Position numbers and translations under genes: made by a program. This document shows, in pieces, positions 18,010 through 25,491 of a stretch of 45,612 bases of DNA; the stretch's first letter is position 1; each line of letters starts with the position of its first letter. The DNA is from an uncultured Pseudomonadota bacterium (GTDB lineage Bacteria; Pseudomonadota; Alphaproteobacteria; RF32; CAG-239): positions 1-45,612 of the forward strand of contig CASERH010000016.1 in NCBI GenBank assembly GCA_949290295.1. Reading direction: 5' to 3'. The notes under the pieces are model-generated. The model made no database searches. It was given only the letters and a program-made list of their open reading frames with translations, and was not told the DNA's origin.

Positions 18010-18672
18010 TTGAGAGACATTGTAAGATTTTGCTTACGGACTTTTTTTACCGTAATGAAGGTAAGATGCAATATTGCTTTTGATGAGAACAAACTCCCGG
18101 CCAAAGCCGTTTATGTGTCCAACCACGTTTCATTCTTAGACCCATTATTACTGTTTGCCTTTCTACCTGGCAACCCCGTTTTTGCTCTCAACGGACATTT
18201 ATACCGCAACAAATGGATAAGATTGTTTATGAAAACGGCAGATATCATGCCCTTTAACCCGATTGAACCGGGCGACATCAAGGAGCTGATATCCAAGGTA
18301 GACAGCGGCCGTTGTTGCGTTATTTTTGCTGAAGGTCGCATTACTGAAAATGGCGGGCTGATGAAGATTTATGAAGCCCCCGGCCTGGTTGCCGATAAAT
18401 CAGGAGCCCCGATTGTTCCGGTTTGGATCAGCGGCCCGCAATATGGCTATTTTTCCAAAACCAAAGGAAAATTGCCGCATCGACCATTGCCCAAAATTCG
18501 CATTACAGTACGCAAACCGGTCAAGTTTAAGTTAAAAGATGAACTGCGCCGCCAACGCGACCACATCAGTAACGAAGTCTATATGATTATGCGCGAGATG
18601 AGCTTTGAGAAAGGGGTTGCTTCGCCGCCCAATGTTTGTAGAAGACATCAACCGCGTTCCCAATTCCTATAA
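18010..18672 (+). CDS. PlsC-type lysophospholipid acyltransferase (N-terminal half of an Aas-like pair)
   Basis: PlsC-type enzymes transfer an acyl chain to a lysophospholipid or glycerol phosphate at the inner membrane. The 220-aa frame shows the catalytic HX4D motif (NHVSFLDP) and IFAEGRITENG. The start is TTG 18010, served by GGAG 8 nt upstream. Through MREMSFE the sequence fits the acyltransferase domain of bifunctional Aas proteins (2-acyl-glycerophosphoethanolamine acyltransferase / acyl-ACP synthetase). After that the frame reads out-of-family residues (PPNVCRRHQPRSQFL) and stops, while the synthetase half continues in another frame that overlaps it by 68 bp. It is either a split gene, a frameshifted gene or a pair made by recoding. 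Confidence 0.82.
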   Translation: MRDIVRFCLRTFFTVMKVRCNIAFDENKLPAKAVYVSNHVSFLDPLLLFAFLPGNPVFALNGHLYRNKWIRLFMKTADIMPFNPIEPGDIKELISKVDSGRCCVIFAEGRITENGGLMKIYEAPGLVADKSGAPIVPVWISGPQYGYFSKTKGKLPHRPLPKIRITVRKPVKFKLKDELRRQRDHISNEVYMIMREMSFEKGVASPPNVCRRHQPRSQFL

Positions 18673-20113
18673 AGATATTATAATCAAGGCATTTGTCCTC
18701 GGAAGATTCTTCAAAAAGAAAACACAACCCGGTGAGCATGTGGCAATTCTTTTACCCAATGCCATTGCCACATTATGCACATTTTTTGGGCTTTCGGCCT
18801 ATGAGCGCATTCCAGTTATGTTGAATTTCTCGGTTGGCGCCAAGAACATGGTTTCCATGTGCAAAACAGCTACCTGCAAAATGGTCATCACCTCGCATTT
18901 GTTTATCCGCAATGCCAAGATGGAACCTGTTATAGAAGAGTTTAAAAAAGCAGGTTTAGAGGTGTTTTATTTGGAAGACTTGCGCAAATACATCACCTTG
19001 TTTGATAAAATCGGTGCTTTTTTGCGCTACAAAGTAAAAAGGGTTCCGCACAAAGAAGGCGGCAACAAGCCTGCGGTAGTGCTGTTTACATCAGGTTCTG
19101 AGGGTGCGCCCAAAGCCGTTGTTTTGAGCCATGCCAACATCATCTCAAATATTAAACAGATGTCATCGATTGAAACAATCAACGTCACCGACACATTGTT
19201 TAATGCTTTACCGATGTTCCATAGCTTTGGCCTCACGGTAGGAACATTATTCCCGTTATTTGAAGGGTCAAAGTTGTTCTTATATCCCTCCCCGCTGCAC
19301 TATCGTATCATTTCGGAGATTGTCTATGAGATTGGCGCCAGTATCATGTTAGCCACTGATACGTTTTTCCGTGGCTATGCCAAGATTGCCCATCCGATGG
19401 ACTTTCACAACATCCGCTTTATGTATGGCGGTGCTGAGGCCATTAAACCGGATACACGCAACATGTGGGTGGAAAGATTTGGTATCCGGGTTATGGAGGC
19501 CTATGGCTCAACCGAGTGCTCCCCGGTTGTAACCGCCAATAATCGTATTTTCAACCGTTTTGGTTCCATCGGTAAGCTGTTGCCCAAGATTCAATACAAA
19601 ATTGAGCCGGTTGATGGTATTGAAAAAGGCGGAGAGCTTTGTGTTAAAGGCCCCAATGTCATGATGGGATATTATATGCCGGATAATCCGGGCGTATTGG
19701 TTCCGCTCAAAGACGGCTGGTATCACACCGGAGATGTGGTTGAGATTGATGAAATCGGCTTCGTATACATCAAGGATCGCATCAAACGTTTTGCCAAGAT
19801 TGGTGGTGAAATGGTATCCCTAAATGCGGTTCATGAGATGGTTATCAAGGCCTGTGAAGCAAGCGGCCCCGATTATTCTTATGGTGTTGTCGCCGTTCCG
19901 CACGAAAGCAAGGGTGAGCAGATAGTTTTGGTTACCAATAATAAAAAGGTCACCCAAGATTGTTTGCACAACTACATCCGCGCCAATGGCATGTCAGAGC
20001 TATACTTGCCGAGATTAATTCTCTATCACGATACTTTGCCAGTCTTTGCCACCGGCAAAGCTGACAACGTAACTTTGAAAAAACAAGTTATGGAAGAACT
20101 GAATATAGCCTAA
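18605..20113 (+). CDS. AMP-dependent acyl-ACP/acyl-CoA synthetase (C-terminal half of an Aas-like pair)
   Basis: This is an adenylate-forming ligase that activates fatty acids with ATP. Visible motifs are VVLFTSGSEGAPKAVVLSH (phosphate-binding loop), MEAYGSTECSPVV and GWYHTGDVVEID; the C-terminal catalytic Lys lies in GKADN. The frame opens at TTG 18605; the first ATG is 18632 and neither has a well-placed ribosome binding site. The segment VEDINRVPNSYKDIIIKAFVLGR matches the usual linker entry of fused Aas proteins. The roughly 15 residues normally expected just before it appear to be missing. It overlaps the acyltransferase frame, so expression probably depends on coupling or frameshifting. 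Confidence 0.85.
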   Translation: MRKGLLRRPMFVEDINRVPNSYKDIIIKAFVLGRFFKKKTQPGEHVAILLPNAIATLCTFFGLSAYERIPVMLNFSVGAKNMVSMCKTATCKMVITSHLFIRNAKMEPVIEEFKKAGLEVFYLEDLRKYITLFDKIGAFLRYKVKRVPHKEGGNKPAVVLFTSGSEGAPKAVVLSHANIISNIKQMSSIETINVTDTLFNALPMFHSFGLTVGTLFPLFEGSKLFLYPSPLHYRIISEIVYEIGASIMLATDTFFRGYAKIAHPMDFHNIRFMYGGAEAIKPDTRNMWVERFGIRVMEAYGSTECSPVVTANNRIFNRFGSIGKLLPKIQYKIEPVDGIEKGGELCVKGPNVMMGYYMPDNPGVLVPLKDGWYHTGDVVEIDEIGFVYIKDRIKRFAKIGGEMVSLNAVHEMVIKACEASGPDYSYGVVAVPHESKGEQIVLVTNNKKVTQDCLHNYIRANGMSELYLPRLILYHDTLPVFATGKADNVTLKKQVMEELNIA

Positions 20114-20126
20114 ACAAGGGCTCAAA

Positions 20127-20154
20127 AAAACCCCGCTCCAAAGAGCGGGGTTTT
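20127..20154. terminator. Bidirectional terminator between the ligase and rpsU
   Basis: AAAACCCCGCTC and GAGCGGGGTTTT form a 12-bp perfect stem with a 4-nt loop and A/T runs on both sides. It serves the convergent ligase and rpsU genes. Confidence 0.88.
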
Positions 20155-20173
20155 CATTAACTGAGATTATAAA

Positions 20174-20380
20174 CTAGAAACCTTCAGTATCTAAGCGCTT
20201 GCGCAACTGCTTACGAGCACGGCGAACAGCCTCAGCCGCACGGCGAGCTTTTTTCTCCGAGTTCTTTTCATGGCAACGGCGCAACTTCATCTCACGGAAA
20301 ATACCTTCGCGCTGCATTTTCTTCTTCAGCACTTTCAGAGACTGTCCGACGTCATTACCGATAACAGTAACTTGAACCAC
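20174..20380 (-). CDS. rpsU: 30S ribosomal protein bS21
   Basis: bS21 is a small basic protein of the 30S subunit close to the 3' end of 16S rRNA, and it helps initiation. The 68-aa sequence is typical: [44 protein letters not shown]. The start is GTG 20380. The ribosome binding site GAGGTGAT is complementary over 8 bases to the usual 16S 3' end and lies 4 nt upstream. A plausible promoter lies further upstream (TTGCAA, 16 bp, TACAAA on the minus strand, about 20457-20430). The tandem repeat region lies between this gene and the next minus-strand gene upstream. Confidence 0.96.
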   Translation of the reverse strand: MVQVTVIGNDVGQSLKVLKKKMQREGIFREMKLRRCHEKNSEKKARRAAEAVRRARKQLRKRLDTEGF

Positions 20381-20872
20381 TTAAATCACCTCATTTCCAA
20401 AATATCTAAAGGGTTAATCCAAAAATTGATTTGTTTGTAACACAAAAAAAATAAATTGCAAGTATTAAAACACCATAAATTTAATTATTTAATTGCTCTA
20501 GATGCATCGTTATACGTATTTAAGAAAATTCAGATAGTGGAATTTATAGAGTCAGTATCAAAGCGAGGAATAAAAATACGGAGAATGGTGTAGATAGAGT
20601 GAAAGACAAAGCGGTCAAAATTTTAGTGTACATAGAAGTACATGAACTTTGACCGTTCTGTAGTTTTTTACTCTAGATGCGCCGTTATACGTATTTTAAG
20701 AAAATTCAGATAGTGGAATTTATAAAGCCAGTATCAAGGCGAGAAATAAAAATACGGAGAATGGTGTAGATAGAGTGAAAAACAAAGCGGTCAAAATTTT
20801 AGTGTACATAGAAGTACATGAATTTTGACCGTTCTGCAGTTTTTTACTCTAGATGCGCCGTTATACGTATTT
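20381..20872. other. Intergenic region with 175-bp tandem repeats
   Basis: No protein gene is visible. The first 115 bp are AT-rich and hold the likely rpsU promoter. From 20496 to the next gene the sequence consists of two full copies and one partial copy of a 175-bp repeat, described separately. Confidence 0.7.
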
Positions 20873-20877
20873 TTAAG
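20496..20877. repeat. Tandem 175/176-bp repeat, two full copies plus a partial third
   Basis: Copies run 20496-20670, 20671-20846 and 20847 to about 20877. The two full copies differ by about nine transitions and one indel, roughly 95% identity. Each copy begins CTCTAGATGC, includes the 8-bp palindrome ATACGTAT, and carries a stem formed by CGGTCAAAATT and AATTTTGACCG (AACTTTGACCG in copy 1) with an inner TGTAC/GTACA helix. TTTTTT follows about 9 nt later on the plus strand. A second, longer-range pairing joins CGTATTTT near the start with AAAATACG about 65 nt later. The partial copy runs over the stop codon of the gene at 20873-21085. The function is unknown. Confidence 0.9.
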
Positions 20878-21085
20878 CGATGATATTAGGCATAATCTTA
20901 GCCTCAACCGATTTAATTTTGGTTTTGAGGCCGCTACGCAAAGAGTTCAGTTGTTTAGCTTTGAAAAAATCAATTGTCTGGTTATTGCGCACCAGATGAC
21001 GAATGTCCGAACAAACTCTGCGCTCTTCCAACTTTAGCTCGCACAATTGCATCTGGAGTTTGCTGGTCTGATTTTTGTTAAACAT
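20873..21085 (-). CDS. DUF465/YdcH-like small coiled-coil protein, 70 aa
   Basis: This short, highly charged helical protein (LQMQLCELKLEERRVCSDIRHL ... KAKQLNSLRSGLKTKIKSVEAKIMPNIIA) resembles DUF465 (YdcH) proteins in length, heptad pattern and the PxIIA ending seen in alphaproteobacterial members. The family's role is not established. ATG 21085 has AAGGA about 10 nt upstream. The stop codon falls inside the partial third copy of the tandem repeat, so the repeat may have altered the original 3' end. It is divergent from pfkA. Confidence 0.6.
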   Translation of the reverse strand: MFNKNQTSKLQMQLCELKLEERRVCSDIRHLVRNNQTIDFFKAKQLNSLRSGLKTKIKSVEAKIMPNIIA

Positions 21086-21218
21086 AAACGTTGAATCCTT
21101 TCAAGAAATCAAAAAAAGTAGATTAAAATGCATTTTTTACTGGAAACTTCCTCAGAAATCTGTATTAGTATACATCAAAACAGATAAAAAAGCAACCCAA
21201 AAAGGAGTATTATATAAC

Positions 21219-22298
21219 ATGGATAAGAAGAAAAGACTTGGAATCCTCACCAGCGGTGGCGACTGTGCCGGTTTGAACGCAGTTATCAGCGCAGTTGTTG
21301 AGGCCGCCTCTGAGAAAGGTTGGGAAGTATACGGTATTCATAACGGAACAGACGGAATCACCCAAAAACCGCATAGCTATGAGGTGTTAACCATTCATAA
21401 TTTTTCCGATTCTCCCTGGCCGCGGTTGAGCGGATCTTATCTGGGCTCTCTAAATAAGGGTGTAAAGATGGAATCTCTGGAAGATATGTCTCAGCGATTC
21501 GCCCAAGGCGTAAAAGATCTTGGCCTTGATGCCGTAATTGTTGTTGGCGGTGACGGCAGCATGAACATTGTTTCCAACTACTGCAAGGGTAGCCTTGTTC
21601 GCATGATTGGTATTCCCAAAACCATTGATAACGATACACCTATCACCGAATTTTCGGTTGGTTTCCAGTCTGCGGTACAAGTTTGCACCAGCGCGGTAGA
21701 CAGTTTGGAATTGACTGCCCGCTCTCATAACCGCGCCTTGATTATGGAAGTTATGGGCAGAGACGCCGGCCACCTGGCCATGCATTCAGCTCTTGCCGGC
21801 CAGGCAGATGTCTGCTTGGTACCGGAAATTCCCTACACGATTGACGGTGTGATTAACAAACTTAAAGCCATCAAAGCCAGCGGCCGCAATCATGCTGTTA
21901 TTGTTGTATCGGAAGGCATTAAAACCGAAGACGGCAGCCATATCTCAAGCAAAAAGAACATGGTTGGCGAGGCTGTTTACGGCGGTATCGGCCAATATTT
22001 GTGCTCAGAAATCAGCAGTCGCTACAATGAATTTCAGGTTCGTGTAACCACATTGGGGCACGTTCAACGCTCTGGTGTTCCGGTTGCCTTTGACCGTCTA
22101 TTGGCTGCTCTGTATGGAGCCAAAGCCGTTGAGCTATTGGAAAACGGCGAAGACAACAAGATGGTCGTATGGAAGAACGGTCACGTTGATGCCGTTGCTC
22201 TATCTGAAGTTGTCAAGAGCGGCACCACCCTGCTCGACCCCAACAGCGAATATGTCAAAGCCGCCAAGGCTCTGGGCATGTATGTTGGTGAAATATAA
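21219..22298 (+). CDS. pfkA: 6-phosphofructokinase
   Basis: PFK phosphorylates fructose 6-phosphate to the 1,6-bisphosphate, the committing step of glycolysis. The 359-aa protein starts at ATG 21219 behind AAAGGAG (the frame extends upstream, but that part has no site and unlikely composition). Motifs are LTSGGDCAGLNAVI (phosphate loop), GGDGS (110-114), PKTIDND (133-139, catalytic Asp137) and MGRDAGHLA. Gly113, at the E. coli Gly104 position, favours ATP as donor. Lys134, at the E. coli Gly124 position, is typical of pyrophosphate-dependent and some long-chain ATP enzymes. The phosphoryl donor is therefore uncertain. It is a single-gene unit with its own terminator. Confidence 0.93.
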   Translation: MDKKKRLGILTSGGDCAGLNAVISAVVEAASEKGWEVYGIHNGTDGITQKPHSYEVLTIHNFSDSPWPRLSGSYLGSLNKGVKMESLEDMSQRFAQGVKDLGLDAVIVVGGDGSMNIVSNYCKGSLVRMIGIPKTIDNDTPITEFSVGFQSAVQVCTSAVDSLELTARSHNRALIMEVMGRDAGHLAMHSALAGQADVCLVPEIPYTIDGVINKLKAIKASGRNHAVIVVSEGIKTEDGSHISSKKNMVGEAVYGGIGQYLCSEISSRYNEFQVRVTTLGHVQRSGVPVAFDRLLAALYGAKAVELLENGEDNKMVVWKNGHVDAVALSEVVKSGTTLLDPNSEYVKAAKALGMYVGEI

Positions 22299-22321
22299 GG
22301 ATATATTATCACAACTAAAAA

Positions 22322-22346
22322 AACCGCTCTAAGAGCGGTTTTTTTG
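22322..22346 (+). terminator. Intrinsic terminator after pfkA
   Basis: AACCGCTC and GAGCGGTT form an 8-bp stem with a 3-nt loop followed by a T-run on the plus strand, about 24 bp after the pfkA stop. Confidence 0.85.
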
Positions 22347-22503
22347 TGTATAGCAAAAGCCCCAAAGTCCCATTTTCTCCCCAATACGATATGTATTTTT
22401 TCATCAGCTTGGTTGAAAATCCACAAACGCTGACTAGGTATAAATGCAGCCGACCTAACAAATTCGGTTCTTTTAATGTTAACCATAAATAAGGAGAAAA
22501 GAT

Positions 22504-23088
22504 ATGACTGAAGGCGTACGCTTTCCGACTTTTGCGTTCATCACCGGCGGTGCCGGCCAAGCTGATGATGGTATTCCCCCTCAACCGTTTGAAACATTTT
22601 GCTATGACTCAGCTTTGCTGCAAGCCAGAATAGAGAACTTCAATGTTGTTCCTTATACCTCAGTTTTGCCCAAAGAGTTGTTTGGCAAGATTGTTCCACT
22701 AAATGACAAGATTGTAAGCCAGTTTAAACATGGTGCGGTATTGGAAGTCATCATGGCTGGCCACGGCGCCAATCGCGACCAACACAAAGCCATTGCCACC
22801 GGTCTTGGTGTTTGCTGGGGCAAGAACAAAAAAGGCGAGTTAATTGGCGGCTGGGCAGCTGAATATGTTGAATTTTTTGATACCTATATTGATGATGATA
22901 TTGCCAAAGGCCATGCCGAAATGTGGCTCAACAAGTCATTAAACCATGAGCTTTCAATCCGTGGTGTTGAGAAGCACTCAGAGTTTCAGATGTGGCATAA
23001 CTATGTCAATATCACCCAGCAGTTTGGCTACAGCCTGACCGCGATGGGTTTTTTGAACTTTGAGCATGCCGACCCGGCCAAAGCTTAG
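22504..23088 (+). CDS. aaxB: Pyruvoyl-dependent arginine decarboxylase
   Basis: This enzyme removes CO2 from arginine to give agmatine, using a pyruvoyl group made by self-cleavage instead of PLP. The 194-aa protein has the cleavage site in VVPYTSVLP at Thr52-Ser53, the same residues and numbering as chlamydial AaxB. Ser53 would become the pyruvoyl group. The C-terminal half holds [12 protein letters not shown] and [13 protein letters not shown] 22504 has AAGGAGA just upstream. The antiporter gene follows after 78 bp with no terminator, so the two are probably co-transcribed and work as an arginine-agmatine exchange system. Confidence 0.92.
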   Translation: MTEGVRFPTFAFITGGAGQADDGIPPQPFETFCYDSALLQARIENFNVVPYTSVLPKELFGKIVPLNDKIVSQFKHGAVLEVIMAGHGANRDQHKAIATGLGVCWGKNKKGELIGGWAAEYVEFFDTYIDDDIAKGHAEMWLNKSLNHELSIRGVEKHSEFQMWHNYVNITQQFGYSLTAMGFLNFEHADPAKA

Positions 23089-23166
23089 GCAAAAATATTC
23101 ATCTTCCCCAAGATAACAAAGTCTTGGGGAAGATAATTTTAATTATCAACTTAAGGAACAAAACAC

Positions 23167-24654
23167 ATGAAAGCTACTCAAGCATCAAAAAGTGCTGCTC
23201 CCTCCGCAAATGAGAACAAATCAGGCGGGCTTGGCGTTTTTGCCCTTGCTGCCATAGTTGTCAGCTCCATGTTGGGGGGCGGCATTTACAGTCTGCCACA
23301 AAACATGGCTGCCGGCGCTTCCGCCGGAGCGGTTTTGCTGGCCTGGCTGATTACCGGTTTTGGTATATTTTTCATAGCCAGAACATTTTCTATTTTATCC
23401 ATGGCCAAACCGGACTTGACCACCGGTATTTACTCATACAGCCGCGCCGGTTTTGGCTCTTATGCAGGTTTCACCATCGGTTGGTCTTATTGGCTGTGCC
23501 AAGTTTGCGGCAATGTTGGTTATGCCGTCATCACTATGGATGCTCTCAACTACTTCTTCCCGCCCTATTTTGCCGGCGGAAATAATTTAGCCTCTATCAT
23601 CGGTGGCTCCATCATCATCTGGGGCTTTAACTATTTGGTTTTAAAAGGCGTTCGCCAAGCCAGCATTGTCAACGCCATCGGCACGGTTGTCAAAATTGTT
23701 CCTTTGGTTTTGTTTATATTGATTATGCTATTTGTTTTCCATGTTTCCAAATTTGACTTTGATTTCTGGGGCGAAGCCATTGCCACCAAAGCCAAGTTGG
23801 GAGATTTAAATACCCAAATAAAGAGCACCATGTTGGTAACCTTATGGGCCTTTATCGGCATTGAGGGAGCCGTTGTAATGTCTAATCGTGCAAAAAGTCC
23901 CAAAGATGTTGGCGCTGCCACCATCTTAGGCTTTGCCGGTTGCTTAATTATCTACGTGTTGCTCTCTTTGTTACCGTTTGGCTACATGAGTCAAGAAGAG
24001 TTAGCTAACGTGGCCAATCCCTCAACCGCCGGAATTTTAGAAGAGATTGTCGGTCGCTGGGGTGCATGGCTGATGAACATTGGTTTGCTGGTATCCGTCT
24101 TAACCAGCTGGCTGGCCTGGACTATGGTTACGGCGCAAATTCCGCAAGCAGCAGCACAAGACGGCACCTTCCCCAAAGCCTTCACCAAGGAAAACAAAAA
24201 CGGCTCGCCGAGTGTTTCCCTGATTGTCACCAGCATTGCCATGCAGTTATTCTTGCTTTTGGTATATTTCTCCAATAATGCATGGAACACTATGCTTTCA
24301 ATCACCAGCGTGATGGTATTGCCGGCTTATTTTGCCTCTTGCGCATACTTGTGGAAATTGTGTGAGGATGGAGAGTTTCCGCAAGGCATTATCTTCAAAC
24401 GCTCCGGCGCGCTGATAACCTCAATCATCGGCTCGGTTTATGCTTTGTGGCTGATTTACGCCGCCGGCCTAAATTATTTGCTGATGGCGGTCGTCATCAT
24501 TGCCTTGGGAATCCCGGTTTATGTCTGGGCACGCAAACAAAGCGCACCAAATGAGAGAGCTTTTTCTAATTCTGAGGCTGTTGGTGCTTGTATGCTGGTT
24601 TTGGTGGCAATTTTTGCCATATACGCCTTTGCCAGAGGCATCATAAACATCTAA
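23167..24654 (+). CDS. aaxC: Arginine/agmatine (or arginine/ornithine) antiporter, APC superfamily
   Basis: This is a 495-aa inner-membrane exchanger of the basic amino acid/polyamine antiporter family with about 12 membrane segments. The first contains the family substrate motif region SSMLGGGIYSLPQNMA, and later segments include LWAFIGIEGAVVMSNRAKSP and LTSWLAWTMVTAQIPQAAAQDGTFPKAF. Its place right after the arginine decarboxylase makes agmatine the likely export partner. Export would consume cytoplasmic protons (acid resistance) or feed polyamine metabolism. AAGGA precedes ATG 23167. No porin partner (AaxA in Chlamydia) is present locally. Confidence 0.88.
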   Translation: MKATQASKSAAPSANENKSGGLGVFALAAIVVSSMLGGGIYSLPQNMAAGASAGAVLLAWLITGFGIFFIARTFSILSMAKPDLTTGIYSYSRAGFGSYAGFTIGWSYWLCQVCGNVGYAVITMDALNYFFPPYFAGGNNLASIIGGSIIIWGFNYLVLKGVRQASIVNAIGTVVKIVPLVLFILIMLFVFHVSKFDFDFWGEAIATKAKLGDLNTQIKSTMLVTLWAFIGIEGAVVMSNRAKSPKDVGAATILGFAGCLIIYVLLSLLPFGYMSQEELANVANPSTAGILEEIVGRWGAWLMNIGLLVSVLTSWLAWTMVTAQIPQAAAQDGTFPKAFTKENKNGSPSVSLIVTSIAMQLFLLLVYFSNNAWNTMLSITSVMVLPAYFASCAYLWKLCEDGEFPQGIIFKRSGALITSIIGSVYALWLIYAAGLNYLLMAVVIIALGIPVYVWARKQSAPNERAFSNSEAVGACMLVLVAIFAIYAFARGIINI

Positions 24655-24673
24655 GCAACAGGCAAATAACAAA

Positions 24674-24703
24674 AAAGGGGCTCACTTTTTTGTGAGCCCC
24701 TTT
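24674..24703 (+). terminator. Terminator after the antiporter gene
   Basis: AAAGGGGCTCAC and GTGAGCCCCTTT form a 12-bp stem around a six-T loop about 20 bp after the stop. The following run is TTTCGTTTTG. Confidence 0.8.
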
Positions 24704-24715
24704 CGTTTTGACAAC

Positions 24716-24744
24716 AAAAAAACCGCAATCACAGAGATTGCGGT
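24716..24744 (-). terminator. Terminator after the 66-aa gene
   Basis: ACCGCAATC and GATTGCGGT form a 9-bp stem with a 5-nt loop, followed by seven T on the minus strand. It lies 20 bp past the stop of the minus-strand gene at 24764. Confidence 0.85.
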
Positions 24745-24763
24745 AAAAAATTATATTGTTTTT

Positions 24764-24964
24764 TTAGAGTTTTTTTTTAGCCTCAGCAATCGCTTTGGCC
24801 TCAGACCTTTTAATGGCCTTCTTTTTCAGCAATAAATCCCACAGAATGGGAATATATTGCAGATATTTTCGGAGCCCACCACGGCGCCGTTTGATGAGGA
24901 AATGTCTTGCCAACAAATCCCCTGCCGCTCGGGTATCTTCATCAGGTTCGAACGGCTTAATCAT
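24764..24964 (-). CDS. Hypothetical small basic protein, 66 aa
   Basis: I do not recognise it. It is strongly basic with RRRGG in the middle and a Lys/Ala-rich C-terminus (KRSEAKAIAEAKKKL) that is probably helical. ATG 24964 is served by GGAG only 4 nt upstream, but that GGAG belongs to the terminal hairpin of the IS200-like element. The gene may therefore have lost its native upstream part or leader to the insertion. A good terminator follows. Alternatives are a complete small protein or a 5'-truncated remnant. Confidence 0.55.
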   Translation of the reverse strand: MIKPFEPDEDTRAAGDLLARHFLIKRRRGGLRKYLQYIPILWDLLLKKKAIKRSEAKAIAEAKKKL

Positions 24965-24970
24965 GAAACT

Positions 24971-24990
24971 CCACCGGCTAATGCCGGTGG
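24971..24990. repeat. IS right-end hairpin
   Basis: CCACCGGC and GCCGGTGG form an 8-bp stem around TAAT, three bases past the transposase stop. Its outer arm supplies the GGTGGAG sequence that acts as ribosome binding site for the 66-aa gene. Confidence 0.7.
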
Positions 24991-24992
24991 TA

Positions 24993-25433
24993 TCATTTTA
25001 GTTCAAGCCAAGCTTGCCCCATATCTTCGCGCCCTTGGTGTTCAATGTAACGTTGTATCACTGCCTCGTTGATACCAACAGTACTGACAAAATACCCATC
25101 CGACCAAACACTTTCCGTACCAAAATAACATTTTTTAAGAAACGGATACGTCTTCTTCAAATCTCGTGCCGTATTAGATTTAATTATACGCACAACACTA
25201 CCCACACTCATTTTTGGTGGAATGGATACCAGAAGATGTATATGATCTTTGTCATGGTTTTGTTCAATGAACTCTATTTGTGGGTAGTGTTCATGAATTT
25301 CTCCTAGCCGTTTCTTAAAAAATCCATATACGCCTGCATTAAATATCTTCTTACGGTATTTTGTCACTATCACTATATGATAATGGCAGTGATACACGCT
25401 ATTACTCTGTTTTCTATATATTACCTGTTCCAT
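24993..25433 (-). CDS. tnpA: IS200/IS605 family transposase (Y1, HUH)
   Basis: TnpA is a dimeric single-strand transposase that cuts and rejoins the top strand of the element using one tyrosine. The 146-aa protein has YHCHYHIVIVTKYRKKIF, the metal-binding HUH motif in DHIHLLVSIPP and the catalytic Tyr in IQRYIEHQG. Its length and all key residues are intact, so it may be active. The start ATG (25433) lies inside a 10-bp inverted repeat (25430-25459), consistent with the tight translational control known for IS200. Confidence 0.95.
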   Translation of the reverse strand: MEQVIYRKQSNSVYHCHYHIVIVTKYRKKIFNAGVYGFFKKRLGEIHEHYPQIEFIEQNHDKDHIHLLVSIPPKMSVGSVVRIIKSNTARDLKKTYPFLKKCYFGTESVWSDGYFVSTVGINEAVIQRYIEHQGREDMGQAWLELK

Positions 25434-25459
25434 ATCTTCTTTATAGCGCGAAGATATGG
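25430..25459 (-). promoter_or_regulatory. Inverted repeat sequestering the tnpA start codon
   Basis: CCATATCTTC (25430-25439) and GAAGATATGG (25450-25459) form a perfect 10-bp stem with a 10-nt loop. The arm nearest the gene contains the tnpA ATG and the purine-rich sequence before it. IS200 is known to hide its start region in a leader stem-loop; this appears to be an analogous structure. Confidence 0.65.
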
Positions 25460-25471
25460 GTATGTCTACAT

Positions 25472-25491
25472 CTACCTGCTTATGCAGGTAG
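25472..25491. repeat. IS left-end hairpin
   Basis: CTACCTGC and GCAGGTAG form a perfect 8-bp stem around TTAT, upstream of tnpA. It is the same size and loop length as the right-end hairpin. Confidence 0.7.

Noticed and set aside
20496-20877. Possible CRISPR array or type III toxin-antitoxin RNA repeats
   Set aside because: The unit is 175 bp with only 2.2 copies and no short direct repeats with unique spacers; no Cas or ToxN-like gene is adjacent.
21075-21218. 48-residue upstream extension of phosphofructokinase
   Set aside because: The extension has untypical composition and no ribosome binding site, while AAAGGAG precedes ATG 21219, where the family's N-terminus begins.
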